The notes below the pieces were generated by a model. The model made no database searches, was not told the origin of the DNA, and worked only from the letters and a program-made list of their open reading frames with translations. From the IMG/VR virus record IMGVR_UViG_3300027759_000002, positions 1 to 64,000 of that record: 64,000 nucleotides of DNA. The stretch is one strand, 5' to 3'. Each line of letters begins with the position of its first letter. Position 1 is the first letter of the stretch. Made by a program: the position numbers and the translations under genes. Source of the DNA: a virus. This document shows, piece by piece, positions 22,527 through 30,978 of the stretch.

Positions 22527-23408
22527 ATGGTAGATTTTTCAAATCTTAAAAAAAGTTCAGGCAATCTGGACACATTGAAAGCAAAAGTGGCAGAGCTCAA
22601 CGCCTCCACTGAAGGTAAATCCGATAAAGAAAACTTTTGGCGACCAGAAGTAGACAAAGCTGGTAACGGCATGGCTACGATTCGTTTTCTACCCGCAGCA
22701 GCAGTTGATGGTGAAGATGGTCTTCCTTGGGCTAAGATTTTCGAACATGGATTTCAAGGTCCTGGTGGTTGGTTAATCGACAAGTGTTTAACAACCAAGA
22801 ACCAACAATGTCCTGTATGTGAACACAACAACAAATTGTGGAACTCAGGCATTGAAGCGAACAAAGATATTGTTCGTAAACAAAAACGCAAACTAAGTTA
22901 CATTGCTAACGTTTATATCATCTCTGATCCTAAGCATCCAGAGAACGAAGGACAAGTTAAATTGTTCAAGTTTGGTGCCAAGATTTTTGAGAAGGTTACA
23001 GGTGCAATGAATCCTGCATTTGAAGATGAAACACCAATCAATCCGTTTGATTTGTGGAAAGGTGCTAACTTTAAGTTGCGTATCACTAAAGTTGCGGGTT
23101 ATCAAAACTATGATAAGTCTGAATTCACATCACCATCTGCATTGTTGGATGACGATGAGAAGTTGGAGAAAATTTGGAAGTCACAATTCTCATTGACTGA
23201 GTTGACGGCTGACAAAGAATTCAAGTCTTATGATATGTTGAAAACACGTTTGGATAAAGTACTTGGTTTGAATGATGAAGGTGATGCTCCACGAGCACGT
23301 ACCACAGTTGAACAAGCTAAGGCTGCACCTAAGAAGCCAGTTGAAGTTGATATCGCAGCTACTGATGATGACGATATGGAATACTTTGCCAAGTTGGCTG
23401 AAGATTAA
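22527..23408 (+). CDS. gp32: gp32 single-stranded DNA-binding protein
   Basis: 293 residues, T4 gp32 is 301. An N-terminal basic cooperativity arm (FSNLKKSSG) precedes the OB core with the zinc site His74-x12-Cys87-x7-Cys95-x2-Cys98, almost the T4 spacing. Aromatic and basic segments for DNA binding follow (for example KLSYIANVYIISDP, WKGANFKLRITKVAGYQNYD). The C-terminal tail is Ala/Pro linker plus acidic end (TDDDDMEYFAKLAED), which in T4 recruits replication proteins. Binds ssDNA during replication and recombination. Own promoter, repeat-bearing leader and terminator. Confidence 0.95.
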   Translation: MVDFSNLKKSSGNLDTLKAKVAELNASTEGKSDKENFWRPEVDKAGNGMATIRFLPAAAVDGEDGLPWAKIFEHGFQGPGGWLIDKCLTTKNQQCPVCEHNNKLWNSGIEANKDIVRKQKRKLSYIANVYIISDPKHPENEGQVKLFKFGAKIFEKVTGAMNPAFEDETPINPFDLWKGANFKLRITKVAGYQNYDKSEFTSPSALLDDDEKLEKIWKSQFSLTELTADKEFKSYDMLKTRLDKVLGLNDEGDAPRARTTVEQAKAAPKKPVEVDIAATDDDDMEYFAKLAED

Positions 23409-23429
23409 ACGATTCTCTGACCGTTTAGG

Positions 23430-23451
23430 CCCCGCTTCGGCGGGGTTTTTT
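23430..23451 (+). terminator. strong Rho-independent terminator after gp32
   Basis: CCCCGC (23430-23435), TTCG tetraloop, GCGGGG (23440-23445), then six T. Intrinsic terminator for the + strand. On the - strand no T-run follows, so it is not clearly bidirectional. It separates gp32 from the convergent tail block. Confidence 0.95.
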
Positions 23452-23456
23452 ATTGG

Positions 23457-24896
23457 TTAAACAACTCTTGTTGATTGAATAATCAATTGCATGAACGTTG
23501 GTTCATCATTACGCACAGATATTTGACTAGGTCTTAATCCAGTTCTTTCCTGCTTCTGTGAGAGATTGTTTACTGTCTTGTTAATGATAGGTTTCATATC
23601 ATTTGATGCGGCAGGTTTAGGTAAATTCAAATCAGAATTGGTATTTGATAGTGATGAAACGGGTGCAGACTTTGGTATCGCAGGTACAGGTACTGGTTTA
23701 GTTTGTACAGGCGAGGGTATTAATCCACCTTCAGCATCAAATTCCATATTTGCTGGTGCTTGTGGTACGACAGCAGGTTTTTCTGGCATTGTAACAGGTG
23801 AAGATTGATACTTATTTGGTGGCAAAGGTATCAAATTACCTTCAGGATCAAACATCATATCTTCTGGTGCTTCTGGTTCCACTCTTGTTGCAGTTCCTTG
23901 TTCTTTCTTTTTTAGATACTCAGTTTCGTTTTTTATTCTCGCAGCTCTCGCTTCAAGTGCTGCATTTGGTGAAAGTATATCGCCGGCTTGTTCTATAGCT
24001 CTTGCAATACTGGATTCAAACTTTTCAGCTGCATTCATTTTATTCCAGTTTTCTTCATCTTGTTTCTCATCAATTACAATATCAGTTCCGTCTGCATTTT
24101 TTCCAACACCAAGATACTCACGAGCAAGATAATCAGCGCCAAGAATAGCTGTTCCAACCACGGCGGCCGCAGCGACAGTTGGTAACATACGTAAACCAAA
24201 TTTACCAGCCGACAAAAGGCCTTTAGAAATTGGCATGCCTATTCTTTTTGCCATATCAAACATGAATTTTCGCATTTCACCCATCATCTCAGCCAAACCC
24301 TTGATATTATCCCATATGTTGCCAAACATTGAAGTTTTTTCCATTGGTTCAGCAGTCATTTTACCACCAGAATTAATATGTTTCATTAACTTCTGTAGTG
24401 TATCAATCAATTCTTTATGGCGTTTACCTTTTTCCAAGGCAATTTCTTCCTCAGAATTTTTTGCTAATTGTTTTAACTTAATATCTTCTTCACGATTATT
24501 TTGTAGGAAAGAAAATATTTTTGCTAATTGTTGATTGATGCCTTCTGAATCACCGTCACCACCAACTTTCTTTAATCTATCTGCGGTGTTTCTGGTGCCA
24601 ACAACACTTTTAGTACGGCCAGTAAAATAGTCAATATCTTTTTGATTACGACCAGTCATTTTACCAAACAAAGCGGGACCAAATCTGGATCCCATAGTCA
24701 TAAATCTTATGATATTCAAAGGATCAAATTTCTCTTTAATGCCTTTAATTCTAGCCTGACCTTTCATCGAAATGGTTTTACCAACAGCACCAAGTACACT
24801 TCTATCGCTTTGTGCTAGTTGGTCAAGCAATATGTCGGAAAATTTTGCTTTTCTGACACTTCTAGCCTGTTGATAATTTAGTTTATTATCTGCCAT
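23457..24896 (-). CDS. virion/tail protein of unknown function
   Basis: 479 residues. Positively charged N-terminus, a helical segment (about 120-165) with a DIKL...RHKELIDTL pattern that is also found in the next gene upstream, one hydrophobic stretch (about 236-256, rich in Ala/Val) and a Pro-rich C-terminal third containing two copies of a motif FDPEGNLIP / FDAEGGLIP. It ends the - strand operon, 3 nt after the lysozyme-bearing protein. Probably a tail-tube-lumen or hub component by location; no family recognised. Confidence 0.6.
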   Translation of the reverse strand: MADNKLNYQQARSVRKAKFSDILLDQLAQSDRSVLGAVGKTISMKGQARIKGIKEKFDPLNIIRFMTMGSRFGPALFGKMTGRNQKDIDYFTGRTKSVVGTRNTADRLKKVGGDGDSEGINQQLAKIFSFLQNNREEDIKLKQLAKNSEEEIALEKGKRHKELIDTLQKLMKHINSGGKMTAEPMEKTSMFGNIWDNIKGLAEMMGEMRKFMFDMAKRIGMPISKGLLSAGKFGLRMLPTVAAAAVVGTAILGADYLAREYLGVGKNADGTDIVIDEKQDEENWNKMNAAEKFESSIARAIEQAGDILSPNAALEARAARIKNETEYLKKKEQGTATRVEPEAPEDMMFDPEGNLIPLPPNKYQSSPVTMPEKPAVVPQAPANMEFDAEGGLIPSPVQTKPVPVPAIPKSAPVSSLSNTNSDLNLPKPAASNDMKPIINKTVNNLSQKQERTGLRPSQISVRNDEPTFMQLIIQSTRVV

Positions 24897-24899
24897 TTT

Positions 24900-26648
24900 T
24901 TACTTTCTTTGGTGTGCTGGTCTATCATCAACCTTTGATGTGTTTGATGATTCGTTTGAATTATTTACATTAGTTGTATTTTGTTGTATGTTTATTGGCG
25001 CAGGAGTATCCTGTTTCTTCATATCTTTATTATCTACAGAAGAATTATTAATTGTAACTCCTGTATTATTTGCTGGTGCTGATTGTGTGGTACTAGATTT
25101 ATTTAATTTTTGAGCTCGGTCATAATCCAAAGCATCACCAACGGCTTCAGGTGGATTATGTGCTGCATTAAATCCACCTGGCGTTTTATAAAAAGTTTCT
25201 CCTTTTTTTAAATCAACGTGTGGTAATGTATTTTTAAATAAACTTTTTGCTTTTATATCATAAGGAACACCAACAGATGCAAATTCCATTGCAAGTGCTA
25301 GTATAGCAGCATCTCTTGTTGCTCCTTCTTTTCCGTTAATATAATCATCAACTGCAAATCGACCTCCACCACCTTTGGTAGTTAGACCCTTTGCAAACAA
25401 CATATCTTGTATTTCTGGTGTTAAATATGTTTTATCAGGATCAAGTTTTAATTTTTCAGCCATGACTTTCATTGTACCAGGAATAAGTTGATATTTACCA
25501 ACAGCAAATAATACATTTGGATCAGATGCATCTAATTTGCCACCAGCATCTAATTTTTTATTTGTTCTTTTCAAATAATCAGCGATTGTCATTTTACTAA
25601 AATCTATATTATTTGATTTTAGATATGCACCTTCGTTCTTCTTGGCAAGAAAATAATCACCTCTATTATATGCATTATAACCTTTATCTCCAGATTCATA
25701 CTTTGAAATGTTGGTAGCTAAAGCTTCTCTGCCTGAAAGTATTCCAATAACGGCCGCACCAGCACCAATCTTTTCTGCTGTAGAAACAGCCGACTTAGGT
25801 GGTGTAGGAGGTTTCTGAGTTGCAGTAGAGGGTTTAACCGGTTCTGCATCTTTCTTTAATTTTTCAGATTTAGCTTTCTCCGCAGCCTCACGTTTTAATT
25901 TTTCTTGTTCCTCTTTCTTTAATTTTTCTGCTGTTTCTTTCTTAGCCTTTTCCTCAGCAGCTTTCTTAGCCTTTTCTTCAGCAGCTTTCTTAGCCTTTTC
26001 CTCAGCTTCTTTTTTGGCTTTGGTTTCAGCAGCTTTTTTGGCTGCCTCTTGAGCATCTTTTTTAGCCTTTTCTTCAGCAGCTTTTTTAACTCCGTCATCA
26101 ACTTCTCTTTTGGCTTTTTCAGCTGGTTTAGCTGGCTCTGCTGGTTTCTTTGCAGGTTCAGCTGGTTTAGATGGCTCTGCTGGTTTCTTTGCAGGTTCAG
26201 CTGGTTTAGATGGCTCTGCTGGTTTCTTAGGTGGTTCACCAGTTTTCTTAGGCGGTTCTTTGGCCTTTTCTTCTGCCTTCTTCTCACGGCGTATAACTGC
26301 TTTAGGTTTCGGTCTTCTACGTATAGTCAAGGCCTTGACTATTTCAGAGTGTCTTTTTTGTTCCTCAGAATCTTCTTCCTCTCTAAAGTTAACCTGTTGT
26401 TCACGTTCTAATTTTATATCAACACTGTTTTGCACCATCAATTTATAAATTTCACCGAGATATTCGGCGTTAGACATTGAATCGGTGTCAGTTATCTTTT
26501 CTGTTGAACCAAATTTTTTGTGCAGAATATCACCAATTTTATTGACAGACCTTTTTAAAAATCCAGCCGATTGTTTAGTTTTTTCAGACGCAACAGGGCT
26601 TGACGATTTATCGCCTGTGCCTTCTTTTTTATTTCCGAATAACTTCAT
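24900..26648 (-). CDS. tape-measure-like protein with lysozyme-like domain
   Basis: 582 residues, close to the length of the T4 tape measure gp29 (590). Residues 60-110 include the DIKL...RHSEIVKAL pattern. Residues 125-180 are PAEPxKP repeats and 180-265 a TolA-like Lys/Ala/Glu helix (EEKAKKAAEEKAKKAAEE). Residues 305-490 form a lysozyme/transglycosylase-like domain (NISKYESGDKGYNAYNRG with candidate Glu318; FAVGKYQLIPGTM at 381-393). The C-terminus is Asn/Thr-rich. Position directly after a tail tube gene and a frameshifting chaperone-like gene supports a tape-measure role; the enzyme domain would help penetrate peptidoglycan. Confidence 0.7.
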   Translation of the reverse strand: MKLFGNKKEGTGDKSSSPVASEKTKQSAGFLKRSVNKIGDILHKKFGSTEKITDTDSMSNAEYLGEIYKLMVQNSVDIKLEREQQVNFREEEDSEEQKRHSEIVKALTIRRRPKPKAVIRREKKAEEKAKEPPKKTGEPPKKPAEPSKPAEPAKKPAEPSKPAEPAKKPAEPAKPAEKAKREVDDGVKKAAEEKAKKDAQEAAKKAAETKAKKEAEEKAKKAAEEKAKKAAEEKAKKETAEKLKKEEQEKLKREAAEKAKSEKLKKDAEPVKPSTATQKPPTPPKSAVSTAEKIGAGAAVIGILSGREALATNISKYESGDKGYNAYNRGDYFLAKKNEGAYLKSNNIDFSKMTIADYLKRTNKKLDAGGKLDASDPNVLFAVGKYQLIPGTMKVMAEKLKLDPDKTYLTPEIQDMLFAKGLTTKGGGGRFAVDDYINGKEGATRDAAILALAMEFASVGVPYDIKAKSLFKNTLPHVDLKKGETFYKTPGGFNAAHNPPEAVGDALDYDRAQKLNKSSTTQSAPANNTGVTINNSSVDNKDMKKQDTPAPINIQQNTTNVNNSNESSNTSKVDDRPAHQRK

Positions 26649-26842
26649 TTATTTCTTTGTCGTTCTTTTAGTTTTTGGTTTTCTTCTTCCAAATATTGAA
26701 TCAACATGGCGACATAGATATCTCGTTCCCAAGGTATCATATTTTCAAGTTCGGTAAGACTATACTTATGGTGTTGCATCAAAGAAAAGTTAGTCTTGTA
26801 GTAATTTTTTAAATCATCATAACAAAGTATTAGCCGAAAAAA
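26645..26842 (-). CDS. -1 frame extension of the gp26-like tail chaperone
   Basis: This frame overlaps the 3' end of the gp26-like gene and runs 63 codons beyond its slippery site to a stop at 26645. It contains CYDDLKNYYKTNFSLMQHH and MIPWERDIYVAMLIQYLEEEN, a helical sequence that starts before the only good internal ATG (26779), so independent initiation would lose part of it. I therefore read it as the T-like part of a G/GT frameshift product of about 303 residues rather than a free gene. Confidence 0.65.
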   Translation of the reverse strand, partial: FFRLILCYDDLKNYYKTNFSLMQHHKYSLTELENMIPWERDIYVAMLIQYLEEENQKLKERQRNK

Positions 26843-27555
26843 CTTTCGAGCCCTTCCACATCCAAGTGGTGTTCGAAACCACATTTGGAACAAGTCATAT
26901 CAATTTTCTTAGATAGTTTAGGAATACTATTAAAGAATTTCTCCAGTTTCTCAAACTGTTCTTGGTTCAATTGTTCGATAAACTCAACCAATTCTTGCAC
27001 AGGAACTTCTTTTGCATAGTGAAATTGTTCGCCATCATAAACATATTCAATTGACTGTGCCAACATATTGAAGGTAACTTCTGTGATGTTATCCATATCA
27101 ATAGAATCTTTAACCAACTTAAATGGTGGATATTTCATCTTGATGGTGATTGTGTCGGTCAATTTAATTTCCGGATCCACATATTCTTCTTGTACTGGTT
27201 GTATTTCAGTCAAATCAATCTTGGCTTCCATAATGTTGCCACAGACTTTATCATCGACTTCATTGTTGCAACGGTACTTTGATTCAGAGATTTCACTGAC
27301 CGATTTTGCTCTCAACTGTAGGAAATAATATTCAATATCTACAATCGGCAATTCATCAATGTCTACATCTTTAGACAAAGTACATACAGTCAAAATTTCT
27401 CTGACATTATGTTGAATTGTTTTTGCATCAGAAGATTCTAAGGCCATCATCAAGGCCTTTTGTTCTTTGACTAAATACGGTCTGTATTTAATTTTCTTTT
27501 TAGAAAGTGGTAATTCCAGTTCATATGTTGGCACTTCAAGTTTTGGTAAAGCCAT
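26830..27555 (-). CDS. gp26/T4_baseplate-family protein, likely tail assembly chaperone
   Basis: 241 residues. N-terminus ALPKLEVPTYELELPLSKKKI then RPYLVKEQKALMMALES, typical of the T4 baseplate hub gp26 family. Two Cys pairs could bind zinc: CNNEVDDKVCG in the middle and CSKCGFEHH near the end. In gene order it is tail tube, this gene, frame extension, tape-measure-like gene, exactly where lambda-type G/GT chaperones sit. Termination codon follows a T-TTT-TTC slippery heptamer. Begins 14 nt after the tail tube gene with AGGAG upstream. Confidence 0.8.
   Translation of the reverse strand: MALPKLEVPTYELELPLSKKKIKYRPYLVKEQKALMMALESSDAKTIQHNVREILTVCTLSKDVDIDELPIVDIEYYFLQLRAKSVSEISESKYRCNNEVDDKVCGNIMEAKIDLTEIQPVQEEYVDPEIKLTDTITIKMKYPPFKLVKDSIDMDNITEVTFNMLAQSIEYVYDGEQFHYAKEVPVQELVEFIEQLNQEQFEKLEKFFNSIPKLSKKIDMTCSKCGFEHHLDVEGLESFFG
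26836..26842 (-). promoter_or_regulatory. -1 ribosomal frameshift slippery heptamer
   Basis: On the - strand T-TTT-TTC is in phase with the gp26-like frame (codons TTT 26841-26839, TTC 26838-26836), two codons before its stop. It fits the X-XXY-YYZ rule for simultaneous -1 slippage, and the -1 frame is open for 63 more codons. Confidence 0.7.
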
Positions 27556-27569
27556 AATAACTCCTTAGT

Positions 27570-28241
27570 TCATTCATTAAAATTTATTGGTGATGATATT
27601 GAATCTGCTATGCCACTAAATCCACTTGAAACAGCATTTCCAATAGAACCACCTAATCCACCTATTCCACTTGCAATAGAATCTAAACCTGCATCCAAAA
27701 GGTCCATACCGAAAGCTTGTAGAGACAAATTTTTCCAATATGTGTATGCAAATGTTACTGTCAGTTTATGATATCCATCTCCGTTCCAATCTAAATCCAA
27801 CTGATTCATAGAAACTGGATATGCATCCATCAAACTGACGGTATATGTTTTTTCATTTGAAACGTTGTATTGATTGATTGTCAAAGTTGTTGCGTAATTT
27901 TCTTTGTAACGCATATTGTAATTGTATGTTGGATTGATGTAATTCAACCAACCATCAAAAAGCAATCTCTGTTGCATGTCATCATCAACAATGAATGTCA
28001 AATCAATATCATTGTATGTTGTAAGATATGGATGTTTTTCTACTGGACCATAAGTCTTTTGATCCGTGGTTGCAAATGTTCTGCCAGGTAAATTTGCAAC
28101 CTCACATCTGTAATTGAGTCTACGAGCAGACTTTATATATGGAACCAAAGTTAATGGTAGAGGTATTTCAACATCGAACCTACTGGTTCTAGCCAAATCA
28201 CCAGAAAAACTTGATTTAAAATCGTTGAGTGTGCGTGCCAT
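27570..28241 (-). CDS. tail tube protein (gp19/gp54-like)
   Basis: 223 residues. Begins MARTLNDFKSSFSGDLARTSRFDVEIPLP, followed by CEVANLPGRTFAT, a TYGPVEKHPYLTTYNDIDLTF strand pair, FDGWLNYINP and DAYPVSMNQLDLDW, the pattern I know from tail tube and tube-initiator proteins of T4-like phages. The last 40 residues are Gly/Ser-rich. It polymerises or caps the inner tube of the contractile tail. Which of gp19 or gp54 it matches cannot be settled by eye; a separate gp19 may lie outside the window. Confidence 0.82.
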   Translation of the reverse strand: MARTLNDFKSSFSGDLARTSRFDVEIPLPLTLVPYIKSARRLNYRCEVANLPGRTFATTDQKTYGPVEKHPYLTTYNDIDLTFIVDDDMQQRLLFDGWLNYINPTYNYNMRYKENYATTLTINQYNVSNEKTYTVSLMDAYPVSMNQLDLDWNGDGYHKLTVTFAYTYWKNLSLQAFGMDLLDAGLDSIASGIGGLGGSIGNAVSSGFSGIADSISSPINFNE

Positions 28242-28913
28242 TTAAGAATTCCTTATTTCTTGGACCGAATCTTTCCAGACTTCTTGTGGTTTTGCCTTTT
28301 TGAACTGATGAATTGGTAAATATGTTGCAATATCCCATTCGTTAGGTTCTACAGCCAGAATTCTGGATTTTATATGACTGTATAGGTAGTGTTTGATGCA
28401 AGGTCTGAATTCTTTTAACCTGGAAGAAGCCTCCAGGATTTGATAGGTGATACGGATTCGCTTTATTTCATCATTCTCATCATAGATTGCGAAATTCAAT
28501 AACTTACGCAGGAAAAGAACCCTATACTTTAACGGCAAATAATGTAGATTTAACCCAATAAACCCATCTGATTGTCTTTTAAGTGGCAATACCAGTGGAA
28601 ATCTGTCATAATATGGTAAATCTGCCTTACCTTTTGGATCATACACAAAATAATACATACCACCCATTAAAAATTTCTGTCTGTCTCCTGGTCTTGTCCA
28701 TCTATTTTGTTCTTTTGTAATTGGAACAGATAAACGTGTTGGATTTCTAAGCGCTGCAACTTTTTGCAACAACCAACGCAAAGATTCACGGCTCATCGTT
28801 GGATATTGAGCCGCTATCTTTTCTTCTGATAATGTGGTGAGTATGGATTTTGTCGTCATTGGATATTTAGTTACAGTCCAAGATGGTCTTCCGTTATTAA
28901 CTTGAACTCCCAA
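28242..28913 (-). CDS. conserved virion assembly protein, possibly gp2-like DNA end protector
   Basis: 223 residues, strongly basic. Core motif PYYDRFPLVLPLKRQSDGF followed by IGLNLHYLPLKYRVLFLRKLL, then a helical basic part and YLPIHQFKKAKPQEVWKDS. I recall this pattern from T4-like phages, in some annotated as DNA end protector gp2. The gp4 gene lies directly upstream and overlaps it by 43 nt, as in the T4 gene 2-50-4 neighbourhood. The gp2 label is tentative; a baseplate role is the alternative. Confidence 0.55.
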   Translation of the reverse strand: MGVQVNNGRPSWTVTKYPMTTKSILTTLSEEKIAAQYPTMSRESLRWLLQKVAALRNPTRLSVPITKEQNRWTRPGDRQKFLMGGMYYFVYDPKGKADLPYYDRFPLVLPLKRQSDGFIGLNLHYLPLKYRVLFLRKLLNFAIYDENDEIKRIRITYQILEASSRLKEFRPCIKHYLYSHIKSRILAVEPNEWDIATYLPIHQFKKAKPQEVWKDSVQEIRNS

Positions 28914-29305
28914 CCTCTATCCAAACAATATTCTGTTGCAGCCTTCCATTTGGCTTGATTGACACCCCATGTGACAACCTCTTGTATGTATTGTTTCGTA
29001 ACACGTTTCTTTTTTTCTGGTTCCATTGTTTGATATTTTGGTTTTACTTCAAGCATCATCGTTCTTGTTTGCCCATTTTTGTCTTTAACTTTAACAACAA
29101 AGTCTGGAAAGTATCGGTGCATACGATTATCAACTGGTGATTTGTATGGAATTATTAATTCTTCTGAGGCCCAAGACACAATACTTGGATTTTTGTCGAG
29201 CCAATTCATCACTCGACATTCCCATGATGAGCGATATATAATGTTTTTGTGGTCTCCCATGTATTTTTGGGGATTTGAGGGTCGAAACGTTCCTGAATAT
29301 GCCAT
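28871..29305 (-). CDS. gp4: gp4-like head completion nuclease
   Basis: 144 residues, T4 gp4 is about 150. Start AYSGTFRPSNPQKYMGD, then NIIYRSSWECRVMNWLD, EELIIPYKSPVDNRMHRYFPDF and LEVKPK, a TnsA-like nuclease fold with the catalytic acidic and Lys residues (Glu in SSWE, Asp in FPDF, Glu-Val-Lys). In T4, gp4 finishes packaged heads before tail joining. It is the first gene of the - strand block; its start codon overlaps the divergent late-type octamer at 29303-29310. Confidence 0.88.
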   Translation of the reverse strand: MAYSGTFRPSNPQKYMGDHKNIIYRSSWECRVMNWLDKNPSIVSWASEELIIPYKSPVDNRMHRYFPDFVVKVKDKNGQTRTMMLEVKPKYQTMEPEKKKRVTKQYIQEVVTWGVNQAKWKAATEYCLDRGWEFKLITEDHLGL

Positions 29306-29310
29306 AAATA
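29303..29310 (+). promoter_or_regulatory. T4-late-like promoter CATAAATA
   Basis: CATAAATA between the divergent gp4 and gp48 genes; transcription toward gp48 would start near 29316, leaving about 25 nt of leader without a clear Shine-Dalgarno. Its first three bases are also the (reverse) start codon of gp4. Confidence 0.5.
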
Positions 29311-29340
29311 CTATATATCACTCTTTCAGAAAACAAAACG

Positions 29341-30381
29341 ATGGCACTTATTTCAATACCAACATCAATTGGCGGGATTAATATACCAGGTGGATTACTA
29401 GGCGGTCCACTTGGATCATTGTATGAAAGTGGAGGACTGGACTTTGTACAATATCCAAGAGACTTAGGTAGTTCTACGAAATCACATTCAGTATTCTTTA
29501 CAATCGAAGAAGTGAAAGAAATTGGTTTAGAAGGTATATATGTTTTGAATAGAGATTTTGTAGACATGGGATTTGATGCCGCTGGCGAAGGTCTAGATGC
29601 AATTAACGGTATCTCGGCCGATTCATTAAGCAGCACATGGAGTAGTTTCACATCAACCGTTTCAGACGGCGTAACAAAAGTTGTTGATGATCCTAGAGGA
29701 GCCGCAACCGGCACATTAAACGCAGGTTTTGGAGCACTTGATAGTTTAGCTGGAAAAATTGCTGGTGTCACAAACTTTTTTAGTGAGAAAAAAGGAACAC
29801 CAGTCGGTTACATATCTTTATACATGCCAGAAAATTTCTCTTTGAGTTCTGGTGCATCTTATGATGATAGTACAACATTAGCATCAGCTGCCGGTGCAAT
29901 ACCACTTTTGGGTAGGGTTGTTAGTAAATTTACAGATGTGGTAAACAACGATGCATCAAAAGTTATATTGAACAAAGCTGGTTACGTTTTTAATCCCCAA
30001 AAACAAATGTTGTTTCAAGGTATCGACTTCAGAACATTTGATATGTCATTCACATTTACACCATATTCAGCAAGAGAAGCTGAAGATGTTAAACAAATTA
30101 TAAAAATGTTTAGAAAGTGGGCTGCGCCAGCTGCATCAACTGCTTTTGCAGGTATGTTTTGGGTGCCACCCGCTTATTTTAACATTGATTTTCGTTTCCA
30201 AGGCAAAACAAATACAAATCTCCCAAGATTACAAAAATGTGTAATTGAATCAATTGATGTAAACTATGCACCAAATGGATGGACAGCACATACAGATGGT
30301 GCACCGGTACAAAGTATTGTGAACATCACATTTAAAGAAATTATCTTGGTTGACAGAGCATCAATCGAGGCAGGATACTAA
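29341..30381 (+). CDS. gp48: gp48-like baseplate tail-tube cap
   Basis: 346 residues, T4 gp48 is 364. A Gly-rich N-terminus precedes IPTSIGG...YPRDLGSSTKSHSVFF; the C-terminus is FDMSFTFTPYSAREAEDVKQI, KMFRKWAAPAAS, then a closing ITFKEIILVDRASIEAGY that parallels the EITMREIITLNRASLYAG end of T4 gp48. It caps the baseplate hub and starts tube polymerisation. First gene of the + strand baseplate module, with gp53 overlapping by one base. Confidence 0.85.
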   Translation: MALISIPTSIGGINIPGGLLGGPLGSLYESGGLDFVQYPRDLGSSTKSHSVFFTIEEVKEIGLEGIYVLNRDFVDMGFDAAGEGLDAINGISADSLSSTWSSFTSTVSDGVTKVVDDPRGAATGTLNAGFGALDSLAGKIAGVTNFFSEKKGTPVGYISLYMPENFSLSSGASYDDSTTLASAAGAIPLLGRVVSKFTDVVNNDASKVILNKAGYVFNPQKQMLFQGIDFRTFDMSFTFTPYSAREAEDVKQIIKMFRKWAAPAASTAFAGMFWVPPAYFNIDFRFQGKTNTNLPRLQKCVIESIDVNYAPNGWTAHTDGAPVQSIVNITFKEIILVDRASIEAGY

Positions 30382-30977
30382 TGCAATACTTTAATTCTTT
30401 ACCAAAAATAAGATATGTGGACAAAAACAATGTTACCACAATCTATACAAATTTAATGGCAAGAGCAAGTGTAATACCAAGTGTATTAAATAATGCTCTA
30501 GTTTATTATAATTATGATGTACAAGACGGTGATACTCCTGAAATTATTGCTTACAAATATTATGGAGATGTTAATCGTTTTTGGATTGTTTTATATTGTA
30601 ACCAATTAAATGATCCACAATGGGACTGGCCATTAAATTCAAATAAATTTCAAAAATATATTTTAAACAAATATAATACTGGTAATTTAAATTCTACACA
30701 TCATTATGAAAGAATTACCACAAAAACAAATATAAACACAAACACAACAACTGTTGATACCGAAACAATTTCACAAGAAGTTTATAACAGCTTGCAATCT
30801 AGTACGACAACAACATATACATTGGGTTCAGAAACAATTAGAGTAAATGTTGTAAAAAGTGTAGTTACAAATTATGAATATGAAAATTCTTTAAACGAGT
30901 CAAAAAGAAATATAAAAATATTAAATAAAGCATATGCGGATAAACTAGAGTCGCAATTTTTGGAATTGATGAAGTAA
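30381..30977 (+). CDS. gp53: gp53-like baseplate wedge protein
   Basis: 198 residues, T4 gp53 is 196. Conserved block YYNYDVQDGDTPEIIAYKYYGDVNRFWIVLYCN, containing the LysM-like fold start of gp53, followed by NDPQWDWPL. The middle is Asn/Thr-rich. In T4, gp53 joins the wedges around the hub. Begins on the last base of the gp48 stop region (TAATG). Confidence 0.87.
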   Translation: MQYFNSLPKIRYVDKNNVTTIYTNLMARASVIPSVLNNALVYYNYDVQDGDTPEIIAYKYYGDVNRFWIVLYCNQLNDPQWDWPLNSNKFQKYILNKYNTGNLNSTHHYERITTKTNINTNTTTVDTETISQEVYNSLQSSTTTTYTLGSETIRVNVVKSVVTNYEYENSLNESKRNIKILNKAYADKLESQFLELMK

Positions 30978-30978
30978 T

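Noticed and set aside
26049-26448. Two + strand frames rich in Phe/Ser/Trp/Gly opposite the lysozyme-bearing protein
   Set aside because: They are the antisense of the low-complexity Lys/Ala/Pro repeats and lack start sites or neighbours.
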